From Anaerolineae bacterium (GTDB taxonomy: Bacteria; Chloroflexota; Anaerolineae; Aggregatilineales; Phototrophicaceae): a stretch of 64,000 nucleotides of DNA. Position 1 is the stretch's first letter. Every line of letters begins with the position of its first letter. The stretch spans positions 1 to 64,000 of the forward strand of contig JAJEBK010000012.1 in the NCBI GenBank assembly GCA_022823945.1, given 5' to 3'. The position numbers were made by a program, and so were the translations under genes. A model generated the notes under the pieces. That model did no database searches and was not told the origin of the DNA. It saw only the letters and a list, made by a program, of their open reading frames with translations. This document shows positions 16,401 through 24,957 of this stretch, one piece after another.

Positions 16401-16645
16401 ACAGGTCATGCTGAGGACAGGACAGTTTTTTCTACCCCATCCCCGGCCCTTCCCCATATCAATAGGGAAGGGTGACTCGTCGATTAACCTGTGCGATTAT
16501 TGCTAATCTGTAAGAAATCGAGCATCAGCATTTATCTTCTCTGAATGCGCTCCCCCTCCCTGATGCTTCGAGGAGGGGGTTGGGGGGTGGGGTAGACCCT
16601 CACATGCGCGCCCTTGGAACCTGTCCTGTTCTCAGACAGGTCATG
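16401..16645. mobile_element. MITE-like element with 15-bp inverted ends and a 10-bp flanking direct repeat
   Basis: CTGAGGACAGGACAG at 16411-16425 and CTGTCCTGTTCTCAG at 16621-16635 are inverted copies matching at 14 of 15 positions. They are flanked by a perfect direct repeat ACAGGTCATG at 16401-16410 and 16636-16645, as expected of a target-site duplication. Inside, TCTACCCCAT (16431) and GGGGTGGGGTAGA (ending 16596) form a second inverted pair enclosing two C/G-rich hairpins. No reading frame is present, so any movement would need a transposase from elsewhere. The right arm can also fold by itself (ACCTGT...ACAGGT), an alternative reading. Confidence 0.6.
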
Positions 16646-16712
16646 GGGGAGGCAGCTTGCCACAGCGATTGCGACTCTGTACAGGATTCAATGTCTTTGC
16701 GTATGCACGGAC

Positions 16713-16755
16713 AAACCTTCCCCCCATTGATATGGGGGCCGAGGGGGGTAGACCA
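16713..16755. repeat. inverted second copy of the hairpin at 13444-13487
   Basis: AAACCTTCCCCCCATTGATA followed by TGGGGGCCGAGGGGGGTAGACCA is the reverse complement of 13444-13487 except for one G in a run. The hairpin pairs CCCCCCAT with ATGGGGG. It lies just downstream of metY, in the gene-free stretch 16378-16795 that otherwise contains only the MITE-like element. Confidence 0.9.
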
Positions 16756-16795
16756 TTTGCGGGCGACCTGGTAGCGCGCCCATGCCTCGCAATTA

Positions 16796-18070
16796 TCAGC
16801 CGGCGGCAGCCATGGCTTGTTCCAGATCCTCGATGATGTCGTCGATGTGCTCGATGCCGATGCACAGGCGGATCGTCTCGGGCGTGACGCCAGCCGCTGC
16901 TTGTTCGGCCTCGGTCAGCTGGCGATGGGTGGTTGAAGCCGGGTGCGCCGCCAGCGACTTGGCATCGCCGATATTGACCAGCCGCTTGAAGACCTTCAGC
17001 GCGTCATAGAACTTCACGCCAGCCTCGAAGCCGCCCTTGATGCCGAAGGTCAACAGCGCCGAAGGCCGTCCGCCGGTATATGTCTGCGCCAGCTCATAAT
17101 AGGGCGAATCTTCCAAGCCCGGATAGCTGACCCACTCGACCTTGCTGTGCCCTTGCAGATGCCGCGCTACTGCCAGCGCGTTGTCGGTATGCCGCTCCAT
17201 GCGCAGCGAAAGCGTCTGGATGCCTTGCAGGATCAGGAAAGCGTTGAAAGGGCTGAGCGCCGAGCCCGTGTTGCGCAGCGCCACCGTGCGCGCCCGACCG
17301 ATATACGCCGCAGGACCCAGCGCGTCTGCATAGACGACGCCGTGGTAGCTCGGCTCTGGCTCGGTGAACTGATAGAACTTATCGCCATGCGCCGCCCAGT
17401 CGAAGATACCGCCATCGACCAGAACGCCGGCGATGGTCGTGCCCAGCCCGCCCAGGTACTTGGTGGCGGAATGCAAGACGATGTCGCAGCCATATTCCAC
17501 CGGCCGGCAGAGCGCCGGGGTCGGCACGGTGTTGTCGACGATGACTGGCACGCCATGCGCATGCGCCATATCGGCGATGGCAGCCAGGTCGGGGATATTG
17601 CCAGCGGGATTGCCGATCGACTCGCAGTAGACGGCGCGCGTATCGGCGTCGATGTGTTGGGCCAGGCTCTCGGCGCTGTCATCTTCCGCAAAGCGCACAT
17701 CGATGCCCAGCTTGGGCAGCATGTGGCGGAAGAGCGTCCAGGTGCCGCCATAAAGCTGGGGCACAGTGACGATATTATTGCCGGCTTCAGCCAAATTGAC
17801 GATTGCATAATGGATGGCAGCCTGCCCACTTGCCAGCGCCAGCGCCGCCACGCCACCTTCCATGGCGGCCACGCGCTCTTCAAGCACGGCATTGGTCGGG
17901 TTCATAATGCGCGTATAGATATTGCCCGGCACAGCCAGGTTAAAGAGATCAGCGCCGTGTTGCGCATTGTCGAATTCATAAGCGACGGTCTGATAAATCG
18001 GCACCGCCACGGCATTGGTGGTCGGCTCGCTCTGGTAGCCAGCGTGAATGGCGAGTGTTTCTTGCTTCAT
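16796..18070 (-). CDS. metY: O-acetylhomoserine/O-succinylhomoserine sulfhydrylase
   Basis: A 424-residue PLP enzyme of the Cys/Met metabolism family that condenses an O-acylhomoserine with sulfide to form homocysteine. The PLP lysine is Lys204 in HSATKYLGG; the N-terminal YEFDNAQHGADLFNL with NIYTRIMNPTNAVLEER is characteristic of the MetY branch, as is the full length. The ATG at 18070 is 8 bases from GGGAG, better than the ATG at 18076. With metA at 51912-52976 it would complete a direct-sulfhydrylation route to homocysteine, although the genes are not linked. Confidence 0.92.
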   Translation of the reverse strand: MKQETLAIHAGYQSEPTTNAVAVPIYQTVAYEFDNAQHGADLFNLAVPGNIYTRIMNPTNAVLEERVAAMEGGVAALALASGQAAIHYAIVNLAEAGNNIVTVPQLYGGTWTLFRHMLPKLGIDVRFAEDDSAESLAQHIDADTRAVYCESIGNPAGNIPDLAAIADMAHAHGVPVIVDNTVPTPALCRPVEYGCDIVLHSATKYLGGLGTTIAGVLVDGGIFDWAAHGDKFYQFTEPEPSYHGVVYADALGPAAYIGRARTVALRNTGSALSPFNAFLILQGIQTLSLRMERHTDNALAVARHLQGHSKVEWVSYPGLEDSPYYELAQTYTGGRPSALLTFGIKGGFEAGVKFYDALKVFKRLVNIGDAKSLAAHPASTTHRQLTEAEQAAAGVTPETIRLCIGIEHIDDIIEDLEQAMAAAG

Positions 18071-18166
18071 GCACATCTCTCCCGGTTCAATTACATTTCA
18101 TATAGCATACAGATTACTCTGCGACATCGATTCTTACCAGTGCGCGAATGAGGTGTGTGTATCGCC

Positions 18167-19072
18167 CTATACTGCACGATGTCGCCAACGCGCGCGTGTC
18201 TGCTCGTAGGTGACGACGACCACGCCATAAATCACCAGCGCGCTTCCTGCCAACTGGACGACCGATGGCACTTCGCCAAAGACCAGCAGCGCAATCACCG
18301 CGCTCACTACCACGCCGACTTGCAGCAGGATCGCCAACGCCGTCGCCCGCAGGAATTGCAGCGCCAGATTCATGCCCAGATGTCCTAAAACCTGCGCCAG
18401 GATCGTCACCACCAACGCCCACAGATACGCTTCCAGCGAATAGCCGGTGATTGGCGTGCCGGTCGCCGCCACCGCCAGGCTGACACACAGCGCCGCGCTG
18501 AAGAAAACCAGAAAACTATAAAGAAGCGGCGGGATGAGATTGTTCAGTTGCCGGCCAATGAGCAGGTACGCGCCGAAGCAGAACGAGCCGACGAGCGCCA
18601 GCGCGCCGCCGAGCAGAGGATCGCTGCCCGCCTGAACAGCTGTCAATCCACCCAGCCCCACCAGCGCCACGCCCACCAGGGTGACGACCAGGCTGATCCA
18701 AAAGCGCCGCGAGAAAACCACGCCGAAGATCAAAATCTCGGGCAGCACGATCCACATGGGCGTCGTGCGCCGCAGCAGACTGGTCATCAGCACGCTGGTG
18801 TATTCCAGCGACACAAATAGCAGCAGCAAGTTGAGCGCCAGCCAAAAGCCAGCCAAGCCGGCCAGCAGCGCCTGTCGCCGCGTCAGACGAGCCAGGTCTT
18901 GCCGGTAGCGAGTCCACACCAGCGGCAGCAAGCCCAGCGAGACCAGCCACAGTCGCAGCAACACGATCACCAGCGAAGGGATGCCTTCGCCCTGGGCGAT
19001 GCGGATGGCGATGGGCGTTACGCCGGCTGAAAATACCAGCGTCAGCATGATGATGGCGCGTTTGTCACGCAT
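18167..19072 (-). CDS. EamA/DMT-superfamily transporter
   Basis: A 301-residue membrane protein with ten predicted helices in two repeated EamA halves (about 1-140 and 150-290). Members export amino acids, nucleosides or drugs; the substrate cannot be predicted. The N-terminus MRDKRAIIMLTLVFSAGVTP and the second-half GLGGLTAVQAGSDPLLGGAL are typical. The charged C-terminal tail TYEQTRARWRHRAV should be cytoplasmic. A related transporter is at 28245-29147. No good ribosome binding site decides the start. Confidence 0.87.
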   Translation of the reverse strand: MRDKRAIIMLTLVFSAGVTPIAIRIAQGEGIPSLVIVLLRLWLVSLGLLPLVWTRYRQDLARLTRRQALLAGLAGFWLALNLLLLFVSLEYTSVLMTSLLRRTTPMWIVLPEILIFGVVFSRRFWISLVVTLVGVALVGLGGLTAVQAGSDPLLGGALALVGSFCFGAYLLIGRQLNNLIPPLLYSFLVFFSAALCVSLAVAATGTPITGYSLEAYLWALVVTILAQVLGHLGMNLALQFLRATALAILLQVGVVVSAVIALLVFGEVPSVVQLAGSALVIYGVVVVTYEQTRARWRHRAV

Positions 19073-19234
19073 TGCGGAATGCTAGCACAGGCGGTGGGCG
19101 CTGCCTATGATGAGGGGGCGCAAACCAGAGGGGCTCGCAGCTTGCGCGACCCGCTGCCGGTCATCGTGGTGTATTATCTGATGCAAGGTTTCCTGGTCAG
19201 TGGCTTGACGGACGGCACTGTAAGGAGTTAAGGC

Positions 19235-20743
19235 ATGAGCTTGATGGGCGTTGATGTCGGCACGACCGGCTGCAAGGTGGTGGTTTTTGACCATGACGGG
19301 ACTGTTCTGGCGCAAGCCGCGCGCGAATATCCCCTGCTCAGCCCGCAGCCCGGCTGGTACGAGCTCGACCCCGAGCAGGTCTGGTCATTCGTCTGCGATT
19401 GCCTGCGCGAGGTCAATGCCCAGCTGGGGCGAGATCCCGTGTCGGCGCTGGCGCTGTCTTCACAAGGCGAAGCCATGATCCCGGTCGCGCGGGATGGCAG
19501 CGTGCTGGCGAACAGCCCGGTCAGCTCCGACCGCCGCAATGCCAGCCAAACCGCGCGCTTGGAAGCGGCGCTGGGCGCGGAATATATCTATGCCATCACG
19601 GGCCAGCCCATGGACAGCATCTACACCGTGCCCAAAGTCCTGTGGTGGCGCGACCACAGGCCGCATCTGCTGGACGAAAGCTGGAAGATCTTGTGTTATG
19701 TCGACTTTGTGGCTTACCGGCTGGGGGCGCAGGTGGCGATCGACTACAGCATGGCTGCGCGCACCCTGGCTTTTGATGTGCATCGGCTGGACTGGTCGGA
19801 CGAACTGCTGGAAGCTGGTGGATTGCGGCGCGAGCAGCTGGCGACTGCGGTGCCCAGCGGCACGATCATCGGCGAGATCCCCCGGCGGCTGGCGGATGAT
19901 TTGGGGTTCAGCGCTGCGGTGACAGTCGTGACGGGCGGGCACGATCAGCCGGCTGGCGCGTTGGGAGCTGGCGTGCTGGCGCCAGGCCGGGCGATGTTGT
20001 CTATTGGCACTACTGAAGCCATGGTCGCTGTCACCGATGCGCCGCGACCCGAGATGCTGGCTTGTCATGTTTCCTGCTATCCGCATGCCGCGCCGGGCAG
20101 TTTTATCGCGCTGGGCGGCAACCAAACCGGCGGTCGTCTGCTGCGCTGGTATCGTGATGAACTGGCGGCGGCCGAGCGCGCAAAAGCCATCAGTAGCGGG
20201 CGCGATGTGTATGATGTCATTGTCGAGCAGATCGCCGATGCGCCGGGCGATTTGCTGCTGCTGCCCTATTTTGTCGGCAGCGGCACCCTGTATAGCGACT
20301 CGACGGCGACCGGCGCGCTGATTGGCTTGAGCTTCGACAGCAAACGCGCCGATATTGTACGCGCCATATTGGAAGGGTTGTCATTTGAACAAGCGCTGGG
20401 CTTGCGCAAACTGAACGAAATTGGCGTGGAGATAAACGAATTGACGGCTGTGGGCGGCGGTGCTCGCAGTCCGCGCTGGATGCAGATGAAAGCCGATATC
20501 TGTGGAATACCTGTTTCGGTGCTGCATACATCCGAGGCAGCCAGCCTGGGCGTGGCCATGTTGGCTGGCTGGGCAACGGGCGTGTATGCGAGCCTGCACG
20601 AAGCAGCCGACCAGCTCATCCGCGTGCGCAAGACATTCATCCCCCGCCAGGACCGCGCCGAACACTATGGGCGACAGTTGACGCGCTATGTACAACTCTA
20701 CGAGGCGCTGCGACCGATTTACCAAGCCATGGCGCGCGACTAG
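19235..20743 (+). CDS. FGGY-family carbohydrate kinase (xylulokinase-like)
   Basis: A 502-residue sugar kinase. The N-terminal phosphate-binding loop is MGVDVGTTGCKVVVFDHDG, and the catalytic aspartate is expected in VTGGHDQPAGALGAGV; SIGTTEAMVAV and TAVGGGARSPRWMQMKADI are the adenosine-binding segments of the FGGY family. The nearest visible type is xylulose kinase, but sugar specificity is uncertain. AAGGAG lies 9 bases ahead of the ATG. There are no pentose isomerase or transporter genes beside it. The stop overlaps the convergent gene by 4 bases. Confidence 0.88.
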   Translation: MSLMGVDVGTTGCKVVVFDHDGTVLAQAAREYPLLSPQPGWYELDPEQVWSFVCDCLREVNAQLGRDPVSALALSSQGEAMIPVARDGSVLANSPVSSDRRNASQTARLEAALGAEYIYAITGQPMDSIYTVPKVLWWRDHRPHLLDESWKILCYVDFVAYRLGAQVAIDYSMAARTLAFDVHRLDWSDELLEAGGLRREQLATAVPSGTIIGEIPRRLADDLGFSAAVTVVTGGHDQPAGALGAGVLAPGRAMLSIGTTEAMVAVTDAPRPEMLACHVSCYPHAAPGSFIALGGNQTGGRLLRWYRDELAAAERAKAISSGRDVYDVIVEQIADAPGDLLLLPYFVGSGTLYSDSTATGALIGLSFDSKRADIVRAILEGLSFEQALGLRKLNEIGVEINELTAVGGGARSPRWMQMKADICGIPVSVLHTSEAASLGVAMLAGWATGVYASLHEAADQLIRVRKTFIPRQDRAEHYGRQLTRYVQLYEALRPIYQAMARD

Positions 20744-21387
20744 CCGCCACTTTGCAGACGCCGCTGCCGTTCTTCAATCTGCGAAAGCACAGCGCTGGTT
20801 ACTTTTGGCGCTTGCTTCTCTTTTTCTTCTAAGCGCGATAAATCGGGCTGCACGATATCGGCTGCGCTGATAACCACATCGCGGTCTTTGAACTCGACTG
20901 CGCCTTCGGAATTGGTCGCCAGCGCCTGTTTCATCTGGCGGGCTTTGGCAGCGCGATTGTCTGGCTTGGCTGGCGCGGCTGTCGGTTCGTCCGTTGACTG
21001 TGACCGCGCAAAGGGGCGGCGCCGGTGCTTGCGTTCGCGTGGCTGGGGCGTTTCGTCTTTTGCATCGGCTGCTTTGTCTGCAGGTTTGGCGGTCAGATTA
21101 TCCATGACATCCGCAACATCCGCCACTTTCATCGTCGTTTCGACCACTTTCTTTGTGCGGCGGAAGCGGCCGAATAGTCCGCGCGCCTGCTCTTCGACCT
21201 CGTCGGCTGTTGGTGCCGGTGCGTCACTCAATGCCCAGCGATAGCCGGCATAAATCCCCGCGCCTACGATCAGAAAAGGCAGCACGGTATGGATCAACTG
21301 CACCAGGGTGCTCATCACGGCCAGCGCAGCCAGAGTCGCCAAGGCGACGATGATCAGCTTGAGCGCCTTTTCTTTGTCTACAACCAT
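20740..21387 (-). CDS. unknown membrane-anchored protein with long charged tail
   Basis: A 215-residue protein I cannot assign. Two close hydrophobic segments occupy about residues 8-50 (LIIVALATLAALAVMSTLVQ, then TVLPFLIVGAGIYAGYRWAL); the remaining 165 residues are highly charged and Ala/Pro/Lys/Arg-rich, probably cytoplasmic and partly disordered, ending in a short coiled-coil-like SRLEEKEKQAPK...SQIEERQRRLQ. The ATG at 21387 is chosen; the ATG at 21432 adds 15 unlikely residues. It converges on the FGGY kinase, overlapping its stop by 4 bases. Confidence 0.7.
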   Translation of the reverse strand: MVVDKEKALKLIIVALATLAALAVMSTLVQLIHTVLPFLIVGAGIYAGYRWALSDAPAPTADEVEEQARGLFGRFRRTKKVVETTMKVADVADVMDNLTAKPADKAADAKDETPQPRERKHRRRPFARSQSTDEPTAAPAKPDNRAAKARQMKQALATNSEGAVEFKDRDVVISAADIVQPDLSRLEEKEKQAPKVTSAVLSQIEERQRRLQSGG

Positions 21388-21592
21388 GCCCGCTGCTCCT
21401 GTATCACCCAGATGCCGCCCCTGTCCACCCATCTGAATCGACGAGGCTGCATATACTATAGTATGCCATTTGCCGCTGGATAGGACAATGCGGCTTGCTG
21501 TGGCGCGACCATAATTCGCCCGCGCCGGCTGGTGCCTGTGCTACGAAAAAGGGCGGATGAAGCTGTTGTAGCGCGCTTGACGAGGTCTGCCC

Positions 21593-23494
21593 ATGCCCAA
21601 GCAACCCCCTATTTCGCACGCATTTGTCTTGCCCGACCGCGACTTTGACGAGTGGCTGGTTGTGCTGGGTCCGTATCTGAAAGCCTTCCCGCGCGTGGCT
21701 GTGGTGCGCTCGCCAGCTGGCAACAACCTGAACCGCTTCCGCAATGTAACAGCGGTCGAAGCGCCTCTGACCTGGTGGAACGACTCGGCTTTGGCACACA
21801 TTCGGCGCGTCTATCCCTCGGTGGTGATGGTCGATTTGATTGATGTCGCCTCGCCAGCCAGGCTGCGACCGATTTTGCAGCGGCGCATCAAACAAAAAGA
21901 CCGCTATGGCGAGCGCGAAACCGAACCCCGACACATTTTTCACCGCTTCGTGCTGGAATGGCCCACCAACGTGCGTCCCATGCGAGTGCTGGCGCGTTTC
22001 AATGACGATGAAGAAGCCGGCGCATTGCGCTCCAGCCTGGATGTCGCCAGCGAAGCCGGCGCGGATGTGCTCTGTGCCGCGGCGGGAAAGGTCGTTTCTA
22101 CCGGCGCAGAAATCAAAATCGAATCGCTGGTGGAAGGGCGGCGTTATCTCACCAGCTACAGCGGCGTGCAGCAGGCGCGCGCCCGCAATGGGGCAGCGGT
22201 CGAAGCGGGGCAGCAGCTGGGGACGGCTGCGGGCGATCGCCTGAGTTTGACCGTGCAGACGCGACCAGCGGGCGGCATCAACATGGGCGGACTGAACAAC
22301 CTCATGAACCCGCGCGAATACCTGTACATCCCCGGCTTTCGCGTGCGCCCGACTGTCGACAACCTCAATCTGCGCGCGCTGCCCAGCCTGTATGCCGGCA
22401 TCATCGGCCGCGCCTATAGCTGGCAGTTGCTCGAGCCGCTAGAGCATCATGGTCGGGCTTTGGAAAAGATTGGCGAAGATGGCAGTTGGCTGAAGGTGCG
22501 CTCGGCCGGGGGCGTAGAAGGCTATGCGGCAGCCTGGTATCTGAGCGCGACTGCCCTGCACGAGGGCGCTGAAGTCTTTCCCGGCATCAACCCTGTCGGC
22601 GTCAACCTGGATATTTTTCATCCGCGCGGCAAGCCACCTCCATCCCAACTGGGCGGTTTGGGCTGGGTGCGCTTTGGCTACAATGTGTCCAATCGGCGCG
22701 GCTCGGAAGATATCAACGCCGCCTTGCAACGTTATCTGCCGTTTTTTGAGAAGTATCGAGCTGCCGGCTATCGCATCGCCGTCACCACCAGCCACCAGAC
22801 TTATGGCGAAGGAAAGAACGAATTTTGGCCCTGGGAACAGATGACGGACGCCAAGTGGCAGCGTTTGATTGTGCGCTTCGCCGATATGATGCACGACATT
22901 TCTGCGCAGTGGGCTGGGCGCGACCTAATCTCGGCTTGGCAGATCTGGAATGAGCCAGATTCATTGAGCGGGGTGGCGTCTGTGCCGATGCGCGCGCGCA
23001 ATTACGGCTTGATGTTCCGCGATGTCAAACGCGCCATCCGCAGCGCCGACAGCCGCGTGCAGATCATCACAGCTGGTTTCAACAGCGGACCAGGCCGCGG
23101 CAGCGCCTATGCCCGCACCATGCTGCGTAGCCTGCCCGACGATGCCAAGCCCGATGGCCTGGCTTTTCATCCGTATGGGCGCGGCGTCAATGGCCACCCC
23201 TACTACTCCATGTTTGGGCATATTGACGAATCGATCTGGGCCTACAGCAGCGTGATGCCAGACAAGCCACTGTGGATCACCGAATGGGGCGTGCTGGATC
23301 GTGGCAATGACAACCCGACCGATATTGCCCGCTATGCCCTCTCTTTCATCCGCTATCTCAAGCGCCAGTATCCGGGGCGCATCGCTGTGATGATCTGGTA
23401 CGCCTGGGCGCAGGGCATGCACAATGGCTATGGGCTGGTCGACCAGCGTGGCAAACCGCGTCCGCCACTGACCAGAGAATTCTTGTCGATCTGA
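21593..23494 (+). CDS. multidomain protein: degenerate N-terminal region, SH3-like domain, glycoside-hydrolase-like TIM barrel
   Basis: A 633-residue protein. The C-terminal 300 residues form a GH39/GH5-like barrel: the putative acid/base is Glu454 in WQIWNEPD and the nucleophile Glu564 in LWITEWGV. Residues about 260-340 look like a bacterial SH3 domain (RPTVDNLNLRALPSLYAGII ... EKIGEDGSWLKVRSAGGVEGYAAAWYL). An internal stretch (about 155-230, ADVLCAAAGKVVSTGAEIKIESL) recalls a degenerate M23-like fold. No signal peptide is visible, odd for a polysaccharide-active enzyme with an SH3 domain. GAGG precedes the ATG by 7 bases. Substrate unknown. Confidence 0.7.
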   Translation: MPKQPPISHAFVLPDRDFDEWLVVLGPYLKAFPRVAVVRSPAGNNLNRFRNVTAVEAPLTWWNDSALAHIRRVYPSVVMVDLIDVASPARLRPILQRRIKQKDRYGERETEPRHIFHRFVLEWPTNVRPMRVLARFNDDEEAGALRSSLDVASEAGADVLCAAAGKVVSTGAEIKIESLVEGRRYLTSYSGVQQARARNGAAVEAGQQLGTAAGDRLSLTVQTRPAGGINMGGLNNLMNPREYLYIPGFRVRPTVDNLNLRALPSLYAGIIGRAYSWQLLEPLEHHGRALEKIGEDGSWLKVRSAGGVEGYAAAWYLSATALHEGAEVFPGINPVGVNLDIFHPRGKPPPSQLGGLGWVRFGYNVSNRRGSEDINAALQRYLPFFEKYRAAGYRIAVTTSHQTYGEGKNEFWPWEQMTDAKWQRLIVRFADMMHDISAQWAGRDLISAWQIWNEPDSLSGVASVPMRARNYGLMFRDVKRAIRSADSRVQIITAGFNSGPGRGSAYARTMLRSLPDDAKPDGLAFHPYGRGVNGHPYYSMFGHIDESIWAYSSVMPDKPLWITEWGVLDRGNDNPTDIARYALSFIRYLKRQYPGRIAVMIWYAWAQGMHNGYGLVDQRGKPRPPLTREFLSI

Positions 23495-23604
23495 AGGTGC
23501 CGTGCCAGAAACAGCGCGCGCCGACTTCACCCCAATTTTTGCGCCGCCGCTGGCTTTCGCGTTACTATTATGCGCATTGCAGACTGGCCGAAAGAAGAAC
23601 CCGC

Positions 23605-24834
23605 ATGGTCAAGCGATTCCTGTTTGTAGCGCTCAGCCTCATTTTGGTCGTCAGCGCAGCTCCCTTTGCGCTTGCCGATGCCGACTGTGACGCCAATGTC
23701 CCCCACTATGTCCGCGCCGTACAGCTACACGATATGGGCGATTATTCCCGCGCCTTGCACCACTACAATTGCGCGCTCGCGGAGGACCCCGACAACCCCG
23801 CCATTCCTGTGTTGATCGAAAACCTGCACGAAGATATTGCCAGCGCGCCATATGCCTGGTCTGCCGCCACAGCCGAAAAAGACCCCGCCCCGCAAGGATT
23901 TGTCATGCCCGACTGGCTGACACCGTACGAGGTCGTGCCAGCTGTCGGCCAGCCTGTGTCCGCGCCCATCCAACTGCCGCCGCCGCAAGCCAGCACATTA
24001 CCTGGCCTGGGCTTCGCTGATTACATCGACTTCGCCAACTGGTTCAGCAAGCGCGGCGAATGGCAGCGGGCCGCCAAGTCGCTGGAGCGCGCCCTGGAGC
24101 TGCAGCCCTATCATGATGATGTGCGCTGCCGTTTGGGCTCGGTCTACCAATCGCTGGGCGATGACAGCGGGGCGCTGGCGCAATTCGACCATGTGCTTTC
24201 GCGCGACCCCGGCAATATCTGCGCCAACGAGAACCGCCGGGCGATGCTGCGGGCAGCCAATGTCGCTGTGCAGAAAGCCGCGCCGACATCCCAGGCAACC
24301 TCACCCGCCCAGCCCATCGTCGAACGCGCCATGAGCTACCGCGCCGCCAACAAGCTCTTCGCCGCCGCCAATACATTGATTGAAGCGCTGGCTGTAGACT
24401 CCGCGCATAGCCAGGCTCGTTGTGAATTGGCGAAAATCTTCAGCGACTGGTCAAATTATGGTCGGGCATTGCGCGAATTCGAGCGCATCCTGGATCGTCA
24501 GCCAGCCAATGCCTGTGCAATCGGCGGTCGCCTCGCGACTGTCGAGAAGATGCTCGCCATGGTTGTGCCGCTGGTGGTGGACGACTACTTCTTCCATGCG
24601 CGCCAATACCTGCGCATAGAAGCCTGGACCCAGGCGCGCGATGCTCTTGAGCGCGGCTTGGCGCTGGATCCGACGCGTAGTTATCTGCGCTGTCAGCTGG
24701 GCATGGTTGCTTTGCAGCTCGGCGATGCCAGCTTCGCCCTTGCGCAATTCGACCGCGTGCTGGCGAACGACAGCCTCGATGCTTGTGCCCGCTCCAATCG
24801 CGATGCGCTCATGCAACGTCTGCGCGGTGAGTAG
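23605..24834 (+). CDS. secreted tetratricopeptide-repeat protein
   Basis: A 409-residue protein with an N-terminal signal peptide (MVKRFLFVALSLILVVSAAPFALADA, cleavage near residue 26) and TPR-like helix pairs around 32-65, 135-210, 240-290 and 320-405, for example WQRAAKSLERALELQPYHDD and DASFALAQFDRVLANDSLD. TPR repeats mediate protein-protein binding; no enzyme domain is present. The ATG at 23605 is chosen because it directly opens the signal peptide; upstream codons lack similarity. A strong terminator follows at 24907. Confidence 0.85.
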   Translation: MVKRFLFVALSLILVVSAAPFALADADCDANVPHYVRAVQLHDMGDYSRALHHYNCALAEDPDNPAIPVLIENLHEDIASAPYAWSAATAEKDPAPQGFVMPDWLTPYEVVPAVGQPVSAPIQLPPPQASTLPGLGFADYIDFANWFSKRGEWQRAAKSLERALELQPYHDDVRCRLGSVYQSLGDDSGALAQFDHVLSRDPGNICANENRRAMLRAANVAVQKAAPTSQATSPAQPIVERAMSYRAANKLFAAANTLIEALAVDSAHSQARCELAKIFSDWSNYGRALREFERILDRQPANACAIGGRLATVEKMLAMVVPLVVDDYFFHARQYLRIEAWTQARDALERGLALDPTRSYLRCQLGMVALQLGDASFALAQFDRVLANDSLDACARSNRDALMQRLRGE

Positions 24835-24906
24835 GCGTAAGACTTTGGCAAGAAATTTGTTAGCCCCGCTTTAGCAATGACGCGTAAGCTGGGCGCAATC
24901 GCTAAC

Positions 24907-24937
24907 AAAAAAGGGCATACTGGCTATGCTCTTTTTT
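24907..24937 (+). terminator. Rho-independent terminator after the TPR gene
   Basis: GGGCATA (24913-24919) and TATGCTC (24925-24931) form a 7-bp stem with loop CTGGC, followed by TTTTTT; six A residues precede it, so it could work in both directions. The AGGGAGG ribosome binding site of the next gene begins only 7 bases later. Confidence 0.85.
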
Positions 24938-24957
24938 CTTATCCAGGGAGGATGTCC

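Noticed and set aside
16943-18151. 402-residue open frame on the plus strand over metY
   Set aside because: metY is a certain gene on the opposite strand; the plus-strand product has no domain and an odd composition.
18071-18166. SAM riboswitch upstream of metY
   Set aside because: The upstream region is under 100 bases before the next gene and shows no SAM-aptamer pattern or terminator.
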